From: an uncultured Asticcacaulis sp.
Lineage (GTDB): Bacteria > Pseudomonadota > Alphaproteobacteria > Caulobacterales > Caulobacteraceae
Direction of reading: 5' to 3'
DNA length: 30,798 nucleotides
Assembly (NCBI GenBank): GCA_946480525.1
Contig: CAMLLA010000004.1
Coordinates: 1-30,798, forward strand
Below are positions 8,019 through 16,383 of this stretch, piece by piece. How positions within the stretch are numbered: position 1 is the stretch's first letter; each line of letters begins with the position of its first letter. The position numbers and the translations under genes are program-made. The notes below the pieces were generated by a model that was not told where the DNA came from, ran no database searches, and saw only the letters and a program-made list of their open reading frames with translations.

Positions 8019-9026
8019 CTATTTCAGGCGGAACGCAGCGTTTTCCCCCAGCCTGCCCTTGAGGCCGTGCGACAGGGCGGACCAGGCGATGGGCAGCCGT
8101 CGCGTCTTGCGCTTCATGACGGCATAGGCCGTCAGGATAGCCATGTATGCGGCGGCATTAAGGTAATAGAACGGACTCACCGGCGTGCGGCGATGCGACT
8201 CCCAGTAGGAACGGTTGCGCATGGCGTAATAAATCCGCAAGTCCGAACCGGCGCTCAGCCAGGCATCGAAGGAGGTGGCGGTCGGCTTGGTGTCTTCGGC
8301 GTACCAGGAGGCTTCGGCGTCCTTGATGACGGCGTCGCGAACCAGCTCCAGCTTCCCGCCACCCTTGGTGATGCGGTAGGTGAAGTCGGTGTCGTCGTCA
8401 TAGAGAACGAAGTCACCGTCCGGATATCCGATCAGGTCGATCAGCGAACGATGGAACATCAGTCCGCCATAGGGGCCGTGCAGGATAGGGATGCGGTCGG
8501 GCAGTGGGGGCGGGGTAAAGTCCTTGCCGCGCTTGCGCCAGGCGATCTTGCTCGGGATATCGAGCAGATGGAAGTTCAGGAAGGAATCGAGAAAGCGGGG
8601 CTTGAAGCCGGCCGCCGCCCGTTCCGCCGCCGCCCCGCCGTGATCGTCGCGCAGGCCGCAGACGGCCGCCAGGTCGGTGGTTCTGCGCAGGTCCTTGAGC
8701 GCCGTGACCAGCTTGTCGACCGTGCCGGGCGCGGGGATATTGTCGTCATCCAGCACGAAGATGTAGTCGCTGCCGGCCTGCATGGCGGTTTCCATGCCGG
8801 TCTTGAAGCCCATGGCCGAACCGCTGTTGCGGCCCATGGCGACGCGACTGGCCCAATCGCCAAAGGTTTCGGGCAAGAGGGTGGCCAGGTCGTCCTGCGA
8901 GCCGTTGTCGATGACGAAGGCACGCTGCACGCCCTGGTCGCGGGCCGCTTCGAGCACCGTCTTCAGAAGATGCCAGCGCTTGCCGTAGGTGACGCTGATG
9001 AGCGTGATATTGTCCATGGCGGTCAC
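8019..9026 (-). CDS. Family 2 glycosyltransferase
   Basis: Inverting GT-A type transferase, 335 residues. The N-terminal nucleotide-sugar domain shows ITLISVTYGKR (7-17), VIDNGSQDD (38-46) and the metal-binding LDDDN (92-96). A later YDDDTDFTYRI (209-219) sits where the catalytic base of GT2 enzymes lies. A hydrophobic stretch near 288-305 may bind the membrane. The GTG start overlaps the stop of the upstream acetyltransferase by four bases (GTGA), suggesting translational coupling; an ATG three codons later is the alternative start. It most likely adds one sugar of the repeat unit to the lipid-linked intermediate on the cytoplasmic face. Donor and acceptor cannot be predicted from sequence alone. 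Confidence 0.92.
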   Translation of the reverse strand: MTAMDNITLISVTYGKRWHLLKTVLEAARDQGVQRAFVIDNGSQDDLATLLPETFGDWASRVAMGRNSGSAMGFKTGMETAMQAGSDYIFVLDDDNIPAPGTVDKLVTALKDLRRTTDLAAVCGLRDDHGGAAAERAAAGFKPRFLDSFLNFHLLDIPSKIAWRKRGKDFTPPPLPDRIPILHGPYGGLMFHRSLIDLIGYPDGDFVLYDDDTDFTYRITKGGGKLELVRDAVIKDAEASWYAEDTKPTATSFDAWLSAGSDLRIYYAMRNRSYWESHRRTPVSPFYYLNAAAYMAILTAYAVMKRKTRRLPIAWSALSHGLKGRLGENAAFRLK

Positions 9027-9607
9027 AGGGTCTCAAGCGTGGCGGCGGGGGAGGTTTTCGACACGACGCGTGCCGGAATGCCGACGGCGATGGCGTCTTC
9101 AGGAACGGATTTGAGCACGACGGCATTGGCGCCGATACGCGCACCCTTGCCGATGGTAATAACCCCCAGCACCTTGGCGCCGCTGCCGATCTGGACGTCG
9201 TCGCCGATGATGAGATGGCCATCGGGTTCGCCGCGCCGGCCCAGCGTCGTGCCTTGCAGTATGACGACATCGCGTCCGGCGCGGACCTCGGCGCCGATGA
9301 CGACGCAGATCGGGTGCGGCAGGTAGAGGCCCGGGCCGAACTGGGCCTGCGGGTCGATGTCGGAATTGAAGTACTGGGTCGTCATGTACCAGAGGATACG
9401 GCGCAGCACGACGCCGAGCTTGGGGATGCGCCCGAGCTTTTCCTGCAGGCGGATCGATATGACGAGCTGATAACCGGGCGTCAGCAGGATCAGCCGCAGC
9501 CAGGTGCCGATGCCGGGTTTCGGTGTCTTCCACGAGCGGAAATACCACTCTGCATCAGCGCGGAGTTTGGCGCGAAAACCTTCCGCACGAGAATTGGGCG
9601 TAGTCAT
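9023..9607 (-). CDS. Left-handed beta-helix acyltransferase (serine-acetyltransferase-like)
   Basis: 194 residues. The N-terminal half is helical and partly hydrophobic. From about 82 onward, hexapeptide repeats build a left-handed beta-helix (VVIGAEVRAG, IGDDVQIGSGAKVLG, ITIGKGARIGANAVV), ending in the usual VGIPARVV. H98 in YLPHP is a candidate catalytic residue. Compared with true serine acetyltransferases the usual IHP motif reads IDP (84-86), and the genes around it are for polysaccharide. An acetyl- or acyl-CoA-dependent sugar O-acyltransferase is therefore more likely than cysteine synthesis. It overlaps the flippase stop by four bases (ATGA). It resembles the gene at 14684-15256 in layout; the two are probably diverged paralogues modifying different sugars. 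Confidence 0.87.
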   Translation of the reverse strand: MTTPNSRAEGFRAKLRADAEWYFRSWKTPKPGIGTWLRLILLTPGYQLVISIRLQEKLGRIPKLGVVLRRILWYMTTQYFNSDIDPQAQFGPGLYLPHPICVVIGAEVRAGRDVVILQGTTLGRRGEPDGHLIIGDDVQIGSGAKVLGVITIGKGARIGANAVVLKSVPEDAIAVGIPARVVSKTSPAATLETL

Positions 9608-10890
9608 GTCCGCTCCTCTGCAATGACGATGGGGCGGGGATGGGCGACGTCGCGATACAGGAACCAGCCACGGCTCGCCAGCAGGTAGGCGGCAGTGCCC
9701 AGCATCGACAGGGCCACGCCGATCAGGCCCATAAGGCTGACCAGAGCTATGGTGAGGACCAGGTTGACGAAGATGCCCGAAATATTGACGAGGGCCAGGG
9801 TGCGGTCCTTCTTGCGGCTGTAAAGGCCGTAATGGGTCATGTCGGCGACGATCTTGACGACGATGGCGACCAGCATGAGCGGGAAGATCAGTGGGTGCCG
9901 GGCCAGCTCGGGATTGCCGATATAGGGCAAAAGGAAGCTGACCGCGCCATACATGACGACAGCCATGGCAAGGCTGCCCGCCAGCGCCTTGACAAGCATG
10001 GTGCCGAACTTCCGCCGCCAGGCGGCTTCACCGGCCTTGTAGCCGTCGACCAGGCCGGGCAGCGACACCTGCACGACGGCGGCGGTGATCAGCACCAGCA
10101 GGGCATTGGCCATGGTCCAGTAGAAGGTGTAGACGCCGGTCGCGGCCAGGCCGAGATGGCCGGCGATGAAGAAACGGTCGAAGTAGGAATAGACGACCAG
10201 GCCAAGATCGCTGAGATAGACCAGGCCGGCGGCTTTGATGGTGTGGCCGATCCAGCGCGAGTCGACCTTGCGGCTTAAGGTATCGAGCCATGGCCAGCCG
10301 CGGGTGAACAGCCAAAGGATGGCGAAGGACGTGACCAGCGATCCCAGCCAGAAGACCAGCAGGGTGTCGAGGTTGCGATATTGCGGCCAGAAGAAGCTTG
10401 TGGCGATGAAGGGAAAAACCCACGCCGCCGAGCGGACGATCAGGAGGAAATTGGCGAGAAGTGGCTTCCTCAGGCTGATCAGGACGATATGCAGGTCAAA
10501 GGCGATGACTTCGAGGACGATGATCAGCCCCGCCAGCCAGAGATTGCCGAGGACATCGACAGGGTGGACGGCATTGACGCCCAGGGCGCCCAGCAGGGTA
10601 ACGCCCAGAAGCGTCACCATGACGACCATCTTGTCGCGGATGCGCGCGAAGGCGTCGTGGATATCGACGCCGATGATTTCGCGGCTGAGGAAGTAGTTCA
10701 TCCCGAAGCCGAACAGCGCCGGCAGCACGCCCGCCACGCCAACGATCAGGCCGAACTGGCCCGTCTCGGTCAGGCTCAGGAACTTGACCAGATAGAAGGA
10801 CAGGGCAAAACGCCCCACCAGGCCGATGCCACGCAGACCCATATTGGTAAGTGGCACAAGCAGCTTCTGAAGGTTCAGTTTGCCGAGCAT
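9604..10890 (-). CDS. Wzx-type polysaccharide flippase (MOP superfamily)
   Basis: 428 residues, almost entirely hydrophobic, with about twelve transmembrane segments judged by eye and short charged loops. The N-terminus (GLRGIGLVGRFALSFYLVKF, then TETGQFGLIVGVAGVLPALFGFG) is typical of polysaccharide-biosynthesis MATE/MOP-like transporters. These move undecaprenyl-pyrophosphate-linked repeat units from the cytoplasmic to the periplasmic leaflet. It starts six bases after rmlA and is translationally coupled to the acetyltransferase downstream, so it belongs to the rml operon. It is the only flippase in the window. Two possible polymerases (18761-20107 and 29933 onward) could act on its product. 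Confidence 0.9.
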   Translation of the reverse strand: MLGKLNLQKLLVPLTNMGLRGIGLVGRFALSFYLVKFLSLTETGQFGLIVGVAGVLPALFGFGMNYFLSREIIGVDIHDAFARIRDKMVVMVTLLGVTLLGALGVNAVHPVDVLGNLWLAGLIIVLEVIAFDLHIVLISLRKPLLANFLLIVRSAAWVFPFIATSFFWPQYRNLDTLLVFWLGSLVTSFAILWLFTRGWPWLDTLSRKVDSRWIGHTIKAAGLVYLSDLGLVVYSYFDRFFIAGHLGLAATGVYTFYWTMANALLVLITAAVVQVSLPGLVDGYKAGEAAWRRKFGTMLVKALAGSLAMAVVMYGAVSFLLPYIGNPELARHPLIFPLMLVAIVVKIVADMTHYGLYSRKKDRTLALVNISGIFVNLVLTIALVSLMGLIGVALSMLGTAAYLLASRGWFLYRDVAHPRPIVIAEERT

Positions 10891-10896
10891 CGGGCC

Positions 10897-11763
10897 CTAT
10901 TGCGACAGGACGCGGTACAGATACTTGCCATACTCGCTCTTGCCGAGGTTTTTGGCGAGCGCTTCAAGCTGGGCGTTGTCGATGAAACCGTGACGCCAGG
11001 CGATTTCCTCGGGGCAGCAGATTTTCATGCCCTGGCGTTTTTCGAGGACGCGGACGAACTCGGCGGCATCGAGCAGGCTGTCGGGCGTGCCGGTGTCGAG
11101 CCAGGCATAGCCGCGGCCGATGGGCTGGACGCTGAGCTGGCCGCGCTCGAGATAGACGCGGTTGACGTCGGTGATTTCATACTCGCCGCGTGCAGACGGC
11201 TTAAGGTTGGCGGCGATGTCGACGACCTGGCTGTCGTAGAAGTACAGGCCGGTAATCGCCCAGTTCGACTTTGGCTTTGCCGGCTTTTCCTCGACCGACA
11301 GGGCCTTGAAGTTGTCGTCGAATTCGACAACGCCGTAGCGCTCCGGGTCGGAGACCTGATAGGCGAATACCGATGCCCCCGAGGTCAGCTTGGATGCATC
11401 TTCCAGCGTCTCGGTCAGGTTCGAGCCGTAGTAGATGTTGTCGCCCAGGATCAGGCACGATGGCTCCGACCCTACGAAATCCGCGCCGATCATATAGGCC
11501 TGGGCCAGGCCGTCAGGGCTCGGCTGTTCAGCGTAAGAGAGCGAGATGCCCCACTTCTGCCCGTCGCCCAGAAGCTTCTGGAACAATGGCAGATCGTGCG
11601 GCGTCGAGATGATCAGGATGTCGCGGATGCCGGCCATCATCAGGGTCGACAGTGGATAATAGATCATCGGCTTGTCGTAGATCGGCATCATCTGCTTGGA
11701 GACGCCAATCGTCATGGGATGCAGGCGCGTGCCGCTGCCACCGGCCAGGATAATACCCTTCAT
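10897..11763 (-). CDS. rmlA: Glucose-1-phosphate thymidylyltransferase
   Basis: First step of dTDP-L-rhamnose synthesis: joins dTTP and glucose-1-phosphate to dTDP-glucose. The 288-residue length is standard for RmlA. Signature features are [11 protein letters not shown] (6-16), the KPMIYYPL segment (31-38), [11 protein letters not shown] (79-89), the metal-site LGDN (106-109), and [10 protein letters not shown] (221-230) with the second metal-binding aspartate D223. A strong AGGAG site lies about ten bases before the ATG. It sits 12 bp after rmlD and 6 bp before the flippase gene. Activity is usually feedback-inhibited by dTDP-rhamnose in this family. Confidence 0.97.
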   Translation of the reverse strand: MKGIILAGGSGTRLHPMTIGVSKQMMPIYDKPMIYYPLSTLMMAGIRDILIISTPHDLPLFQKLLGDGQKWGISLSYAEQPSPDGLAQAYMIGADFVGSEPSCLILGDNIYYGSNLTETLEDASKLTSGASVFAYQVSDPERYGVVEFDDNFKALSVEEKPAKPKSNWAITGLYFYDSQVVDIAANLKPSARGEYEITDVNRVYLERGQLSVQPIGRGYAWLDTGTPDSLLDAAEFVRVLEKRQGMKICCPEEIAWRHGFIDNAQLEALAKNLGKSEYGKYLYRVLSQ

Positions 11764-11775
11764 TTCGTCTTACTC

Positions 11776-12666
11776 CTAACCTGCCGCCGCGCCCGTCAGG
11801 CGCGTCAGGCAGTCATTCAAGGATACGCCCCATGGGTCGAGGCGCAGGTCGTAGGTTTGGGCCAGCTTTTCACCCGACAGGCGTGAGTTGGCTGGGCGCC
11901 TGGCTGGGGTCGGATAGTCCGAGGTCGGAATTGGATTGACCTTGACGGCCTTGCCGCCGCGCTCAGCAGAGCCCGCGAAGATGGCTTCGGCAAAGCCCGC
12001 CCAGGTGGTTTCACCCTGGCCGGTCAGGTGGAAGGTGCCGCGAAGTGCGGGATTACTGTCCTTCACGACGCGTTGCGCCACGGTCAGAAGGGCGCGGGCG
12101 ATTTCCGGCGCATAGGTCGGGCAGCCCTTCTGATCGGCGACGACATTCAGCTCATCTCGCGTTTCGCCGAGACGGAGCATGGTCTTTACGAAGTTGTTGC
12201 CATAGGGCGAATAGACCCAGGCCGTGCGCAGGATGACGTGGTTAGGCGTTGCGGCCCTGATCTGCTCTTCGCCCGACAGCTTGGTCTTGCCGTAGACGCT
12301 GACCGGGGCCGGGGTGTCGGCTTCAGTATAGACGCCATCCTTGTCGCCGGCGAAGACATAGTCGGTCGACAGGTGCAGAATGGGGATATTCAGTTCGGCG
12401 GCGATGCGCGCCAGTTCACCCGGTCCGTCGCCATTGACGGCTTGCGCCAGTTCGGTCTCGCTCTCGGCCTTGTCGACCGCCGTATAGGCTGCGGATGAAA
12501 TGATCAGGTCGGGCTTTGCGGCCTTGACCGGCCCGGCCAGTGTCCCTGGCTTCGACAGGTCGATTTCCGGCAGGCCGACGCGGATGATCTCGATACCGAG
12601 TTTTTCTCCAAGTTCCGCAAGCGATGTATCGACCTGGCCTTCCTTGCCCGTGACGACGATACGCAT
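11776..12666 (-). CDS. rmlD: dTDP-4-dehydrorhamnose reductase
   Basis: Last step of dTDP-L-rhamnose synthesis: reduces dTDP-4-keto-L-rhamnose with NADPH. 296 residues with an SDR Rossmann fold. Visible motifs are the N-terminal VTGKEGQVD, ISSAAYTAVDKAE, the catalytic STDYVFAG threonine region, and YGKTKLSGE with the Y-x-x-x-K dyad. The nucleotide-binding loop lacks the usual third glycine of GxxGQLG; a looser form of this loop is familiar from alphaproteobacterial homologues, so it need not mean loss of function. The start lies two bases after the rmlB stop, and its ribosome site (GAAGG) lies in the end of rmlB, pointing to coupled translation. Confidence 0.96.
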   Translation of the reverse strand: MRIVVTGKEGQVDTSLAELGEKLGIEIIRVGLPEIDLSKPGTLAGPVKAAKPDLIISSAAYTAVDKAESETELAQAVNGDGPGELARIAAELNIPILHLSTDYVFAGDKDGVYTEADTPAPVSVYGKTKLSGEEQIRAATPNHVILRTAWVYSPYGNNFVKTMLRLGETRDELNVVADQKGCPTYAPEIARALLTVAQRVVKDSNPALRGTFHLTGQGETTWAGFAEAIFAGSAERGGKAVKVNPIPTSDYPTPARRPANSRLSGEKLAQTYDLRLDPWGVSLNDCLTRLTGAAAG

Positions 12667-12668
12667 GA

Positions 12669-13730
12669 TTACACCTTCGCTTCCGCCAGGACGCCCAGGC
12701 GCTCGCCGGTATAGACTTCACCGCGCAAGGGCCGCCACCAGGCTTCGTTGTCGAGATACCAGCGCACCGTCTTGTCGATGCCGGTGTCGAAGTTTTCGCG
12801 CGCCTTCCAGCCCAGTTCGGTCTCGAGCTTGGTTGCGTCTATGGCGTAGCGGTGATCGTGGCCGGGACGGTCGGTGACGAACGTGATCAGGCGATCATGC
12901 GGCGCGCCATTGGGGTGCAGTTCATCCATGATGGCGCAGATGCGGCGCACGACGTCGATGTTCTTGCGTTCGTTGCGGCCACCGACATTGTAGGTCTCGC
13001 CCAGCCGGCCCTTCGACGCGATCAGGTGCAGGGCGCGGGCGTGGTCGTCGACATAGAGCCAGTCGCGGATGTTGGAGCCGTCGCCATAGACCGGCAGCGG
13101 CTTGCCCTCAAGTGCGTTCAGGATGTTTAGCGGGATCAGCTTTTCCGGGAAGTGGAAGGGACCGTAATTGTTCGAGCAGTTCGACACTACGATGGGCATG
13201 CCGTAGGTGCGGTGCCACGCTTTGGCCAGGTGATCGGACGCTGCCTTCGACGCCGAATAGGGCGAGGACGGATCATAGGGCGTCGTCTCTTCGAACAGGC
13301 CGGTTTCGCCAAGTGAGCCATAGACCTCGTCGGTCGAGACGTGCAGGAAGCGGAAGTTGGCCTTGGCTTCGCCCGACAGCCCGTTCCAGTAGTGGCGCGC
13401 GGCCTCAAGCATGGTGAAGGTGCCGACGACATTGGTCTGGACGAAGTCACCGGCGCCGGTAATCGAACGGTCGACGTGGCTTTCGGCCGCCAGGTGCATG
13501 ATATGGTCGGGCCTGAAGCCCTCGATGGCGGCGACGACGGCGTTGCGGTCGCAGATGTCCGCCTGCACGAAGCTGTAGTTGTTCGCGCCCTCTATGGGCT
13601 TAAGGGAGTCGAGATTGCCGGCATAGGTCAGCTTGTCGAGGTTCAGCACCTCGGCTTTTTCTTCCGCGACCAGATAGCGCACCAGCGCTGATCCGATGAA
13701 GCCAGCCCCGCCCGTTACCAATATACGCAT
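12669..13730 (-). CDS. rmlB: dTDP-glucose 4,6-dehydratase
   Basis: Second step of dTDP-L-rhamnose synthesis: converts dTDP-glucose to dTDP-4-keto-6-deoxyglucose with tightly bound NAD+. From the ATG at 13730 it is 353 residues, the usual RmlB length. It begins directly with the Rossmann motif [10 protein letters not shown], then DKLTYAGNL (32-40), the catalytic STDEVYG (132-138, D134/E135), and YSASK (158-162, Y158/K162). A longer reading from 13826 would add 32 unrelated residues and overlap rmlC by 79 bp. The internal ATG has an AGAAAGG site and leaves a 17-bp gap, so I prefer it. It sits between rmlC and rmlD in the operon. Confidence 0.96.
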   Translation of the reverse strand: MRILVTGGAGFIGSALVRYLVAEEKAEVLNLDKLTYAGNLDSLKPIEGANNYSFVQADICDRNAVVAAIEGFRPDHIMHLAAESHVDRSITGAGDFVQTNVVGTFTMLEAARHYWNGLSGEAKANFRFLHVSTDEVYGSLGETGLFEETTPYDPSSPYSASKAASDHLAKAWHRTYGMPIVVSNCSNNYGPFHFPEKLIPLNILNALEGKPLPVYGDGSNIRDWLYVDDHARALHLIASKGRLGETYNVGGRNERKNIDVVRRICAIMDELHPNGAPHDRLITFVTDRPGHDHRYAIDATKLETELGWKARENFDTGIDKTVRWYLDNEAWWRPLRGEVYTGERLGVLAEAKV

Positions 13731-13747
13731 GGAAATGCCTTTCTGAG

Positions 13748-14293
13748 TTAAGCCACAAGCGACCGAAGCGGCGGCAGCAGTTTGTCCTTGTCGGAGAGGA
13801 TGGCTTCCGATGCGCTGATGGGCCATTCGACGCCGATGTACGGGTCGTTCCAGGCAATGCCGCGATCATGTGCGGGACTGTAAGGATTGGTGACCTTGTA
13901 GAAGACTTCGGTATCGGGACGGATGGTACAAAAACCGTGCAGGAATCCTTCGGGTACCCAAAGCTGCTCCGCGCCTTCGGCGGTCAGAGTCTCTCCGATC
14001 CACTTGCCGAAGGTTGCCGATCCTGGACGCACATCGACCGCAACGTCGAAGATTGCGCCCTTCAGGCAGCGCACAAGCTTGCCCTGGCCCATGGGCGCTT
14101 CCTGGTAATGCAGGCCGCGCACCGTGCCAACCTGGGCCGAAAGCGACTGGTTATCCTGGACGAAGCCGATGTCCGCGACGTTCTCCCGGAACCAGTTGTC
14201 CTTGAAGGCCTCCATGAAGTAGCCGCGGGAATCGCCGAGCTTTTTCGGCAGGATCAGGACCGGTCCACTGATGTCGAAAGTCTTTAGTTGCAT
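13748..14293 (-). CDS. rmlC: dTDP-4-dehydrorhamnose 3,5-epimerase
   Basis: Third step of dTDP-L-rhamnose synthesis: epimerises C3 and C5 of the keto sugar. 181 residues forming one cupin. The conserved [10 protein letters not shown] (21-30), FVQDNQS (44-50), the catalytic-histidine segment RGLHYQ (H62), VPEGFLHGF (113-121) and the [10 protein letters not shown] segment with the catalytic tyrosine (Y132) are all present. It is the first gene of the rml-flippase-transferase operon, so the promoter must lie in 14294-14683. The Shine-Dalgarno site is weak. With rmlB, rmlD and rmlA downstream, the rhamnose pathway is complete within 3.4 kb. Confidence 0.97.
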   Translation of the reverse strand: MQLKTFDISGPVLILPKKLGDSRGYFMEAFKDNWFRENVADIGFVQDNQSLSAQVGTVRGLHYQEAPMGQGKLVRCLKGAIFDVAVDVRPGSATFGKWIGETLTAEGAEQLWVPEGFLHGFCTIRPDTEVFYKVTNPYSPAHDRGIAWNDPYIGVEWPISASEAILSDKDKLLPPLRSLVA

Positions 14294-14683
14294 TAGGTCA
14301 TGTCGTCCAAAGTCGAGCTGCGCGCAGGCCGCGAATGCTCAAATTATATTGCGATGCAAAACAAATGTGTTCAACGGAACTGTACGCCGGGGACGCGTTT
14401 TCAATTCCGAAAAGAGCGGCACGGGCGCTGTGCTGGCGATGAGCCGACTATAGAACTGCTGAGGCCTGTGCTTCTGAATATATTGAACATATCACCGATC
14501 CATCGTCTGAACGGCAATCCCGCCCAGACCTGTTTACGCCAATATCGCCCCATACGCCGTCCCTGCAAAAGCGTTAACATGCAAGTCCGGTGGAGTAAAT
14601 CCATTATCTCGCACATGCACACGCTAAGCGACGCGCGAAAACGTATCAGCGGTTTCGCATGAGCATCGCGGCCAGGCAAAACA
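14294..14683. other. Intergenic region carrying the rml operon promoter
   Basis: 390 bp between two minus-strand operons. Short frames on both strands (for example minus 14401-14691) lack ribosome sites and family resemblance, and I do not call them genes. A perfect TATAAT hexamer on the minus strand at 14343-14348 is 49 bp before rmlC. The 12-base string TCGCACATGCAC at about 14610 also occurs at 3076-3087 upstream of the hydrolase gene. No terminator for the upstream operon was seen. Confidence 0.55.
14343..14348 (-). promoter_or_regulatory. Candidate -10 element for the rml operon
   Basis: Perfect TATAAT on the minus strand, 49 bp before the rmlC start, in an A/T-rich patch. The best -35 (TTGAAC on the minus strand at 14369-14374) is 20 bp away, which is longer than ideal. 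The call therefore rests on the -10 match and its position at the head of an eight-gene unit. Confidence 0.4.
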
Positions 14684-15256
14684 TCAGACAACGCTCAGCA
14701 ACTCCTTCCCCTTGACGATGCGCGCCGGCGAGCCGACGGCGACCGCATGAGGAGGGATGTCGTTCAACACAACCGAATTGGCGCCGATCATGGCGCCTTC
14801 GCCTATGGCAATGTCCCCCATGATCTTGACCCCGGGGCTGAGATATGCACCGTCGCCTATACGCGGCGCGGTATGGGTTTCCGGACGGACACGACCTATC
14901 GTGACCTGGTGCAGCAGGCTGACATTGCGGCCGATGACGACATCCGCGCCGACGACGATGCCCGTCGGATGCGGGACGAACAGGCCGCCGCCGATAGTAA
15001 CGCGCCGCGCCATGTCGCAGGCAAAGAAACGGTTGGTCCAGTATTGCAGCACAAGCGACAGGAAGGGCCCGAGCAACGGCACGCGACCGGCGGCTTCGAT
15101 GAGGCGCAGCAGGGTCACGAACTGAAACCCGCCCTCGAACAGCAAAAGCCGCACGACCATGCCGAAGGACGCCTTCTTCTGCCAGGCGATCTCCCACATG
15201 GCGACATCCTGTTTGAGCTTGCCGAAGACGCGGTCCTGCGCCGAACGTGTCGTCAT
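14684..15256 (-). CDS. Left-handed beta-helix acyltransferase (serine-acetyltransferase-like)
   Basis: 190 residues. The N-terminal third is amphipathic (WEIAWQKKASFGMVVRLLLFE), followed by hexapeptide repeats (IVVGADVVIGRNVSL, PRIGDGAYLSPGVKIMG, IAIGEGAMIGANSVV) and the standard VGSPARIVKGKE ending. H96 in FVPHPTG and H116 in LLHQVTIG are candidate catalytic residues. Like the gene at 9023-9607 it is probably a sugar O-acetyltransferase of exopolysaccharide synthesis rather than a true serine acetyltransferase. The two share layout but are clearly diverged. It overlaps the upstream GT4 stop by four bases (ATGA) and is the last gene of the four-gene unit starting at 18533. Confidence 0.87.
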   Translation of the reverse strand: MTTRSAQDRVFGKLKQDVAMWEIAWQKKASFGMVVRLLLFEGGFQFVTLLRLIEAAGRVPLLGPFLSLVLQYWTNRFFACDMARRVTIGGGLFVPHPTGIVVGADVVIGRNVSLLHQVTIGRVRPETHTAPRIGDGAYLSPGVKIMGDIAIGEGAMIGANSVVLNDIPPHAVAVGSPARIVKGKELLSVV

Positions 15257-16383
15257 GCCGCGGCATTGAGCTGGGGAGCATGGCCGCGCAGCAGGTCGCC
15301 CTGGTAGAGCCGGCCGAGCAGCTTGCCCGCGCTGGCGTGCCAGCTGTAGTGATCAACACGCGCCCGACCCCTGTCACGCAGGGCCCCGGCGGTTTCGGGC
15401 TGGGCGATGATGCGGGCCATGAGGTTGGTCAGGGCCTCGGCGTCGTTCGGCGGGAAGAACAGGGCGGCGTCACCGCAGACTTCGCGGCACGAGCCGATAT
15501 CCGACGCCAGGACCGGGCATCCATGGACCATGGCCTCGAGCGGTGGAATGCCGAAGCCCTCATAGAAGCTGGGAAAGACAAAGGCCGCCGCCTGGCGGTA
15601 AAGACCTGCGATTTCTTCGTCGGTCAGCCGGCCGGTGAAAACAACATTGTCGGGCACATCCAGGCCGCCATCGCCAAAGACCTTCGACTTGGCGGCGCCG
15701 ACGACGACGAAGGTCATGCCGGTGTCGCCCAGGCCGCTGAACGCCTTGAGCGCGGTCGCCAGGTTCTTGTGCGGCGCCGGCGAACCGACGAACAGGAAAT
15801 AGCGGCCCGGCTGCAACCCCTTGCGCGCGGCTACGCCATCGTCCGGCGCGACGCGGGCAATGTGGTCCGTGCCGTTGGGGATAACGGCTATACGCGCGGG
15901 ATCGATGCCCAGCACCTTGCCCAGTTCACCTTGTGAAAAGTGCGACACGGTGGCGATGCGCGAATTCCGGCCGAGCACGCGGCCAAGGGTTTGATGCAGC
16001 CGGCGGTAGTTGGCCGAGAAGTGCTGCGGCATCCGGTAAACGACCGCATCGTGGATGACGGTCAGGGCGCGCGGGTGCAGGACGGGGCCGCTGTTGCACA
16101 GGTTGACCAGCACGCCGCCCGACGCGGCCGCCGCCAGCCAGGTCTGTTCCCATGGATGGCCGTTGAGCGGTCCGCCGGTGGCAAATTCCATGGACTTGAG
16201 ACCAAGATGGCCGGCATCCGCGCCCTTTGGCGCCAGCAGGCGGCACTTCGGCGCGGCGGGACCGGCGGCCAGCAGAAGTCCGTCCAGGGCCTTGACGATT
16301 TCGGACGCATAGCGTTGGACGCCCGTCAGGTCCTGCGTCAGGAAGCGCCCGTTGATAAACAGCTCTGCCGGGTCACGCGACAT
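15253..16383 (-). CDS. Family 4 glycosyltransferase
   Basis: Retaining GT-B enzyme, 376 residues. The N-terminal half opens with FINGRFLTQDLTGVQRYA, a start I know from bacterial mannosyltransferase-like GT4 proteins of polysaccharide clusters. The C-terminal nucleotide-sugar domain has FLFVGSPAPHKNL (197-209) and the E-x7-E signature in FYEGFGIPPLEAM (E275, E283), then GCPVLASD. The start overlaps the preceding GT4 gene by 11 bases and the stop overlaps the acetyltransferase start by four, so the three are translated as a coupled set. It likely adds one sugar to the lipid-linked repeat in the cytoplasm. Donor unknown, with GDP-mannose a guess. Confidence 0.92.
   Translation of the reverse strand: MSRDPAELFINGRFLTQDLTGVQRYASEIVKALDGLLLAAGPAAPKCRLLAPKGADAGHLGLKSMEFATGGPLNGHPWEQTWLAAAASGGVLVNLCNSGPVLHPRALTVIHDAVVYRMPQHFSANYRRLHQTLGRVLGRNSRIATVSHFSQGELGKVLGIDPARIAVIPNGTDHIARVAPDDGVAARKGLQPGRYFLFVGSPAPHKNLATALKAFSGLGDTGMTFVVVGAAKSKVFGDGGLDVPDNVVFTGRLTDEEIAGLYRQAAAFVFPSFYEGFGIPPLEAMVHGCPVLASDIGSCREVCGDAALFFPPNDAEALTNLMARIIAQPETAGALRDRGRARVDHYSWHASAGKLLGRLYQGDLLRGHAPQLNAAA

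Noticed and set aside
7992..9326. 444-codon plus-strand frame opposite the GT2 and acetyltransferase genes
   Set aside because: It is a shadow of two well-recognised minus-strand genes.
10381..11886. 501-codon plus-strand open frame opposite the flippase and rmlA
   Set aside because: It lies antisense to two genes with clear families, has skewed composition, and no recognisable domain; long antisense frames are expected in GC-rich DNA.
11776..12666. RmlD lacks the third glycine in its nucleotide-binding loop
   Set aside because: All other catalytic motifs are intact and a looser loop is familiar in alphaproteobacterial RmlD, so I do not read it as inactivation.
14401..14691. 96-codon minus-strand frame in the rml promoter region
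   Set aside because: No ribosome site, overlap with the acetyltransferase end, and cysteine/arginine-rich composition unlike the neighbours.
9023..15256. Annotation of the two beta-helix proteins as cysteine-biosynthetic serine acetyltransferases
   Set aside because: Both sit in glycan operons and one lacks the usual IHP motif; sugar O-acetylation fits better.
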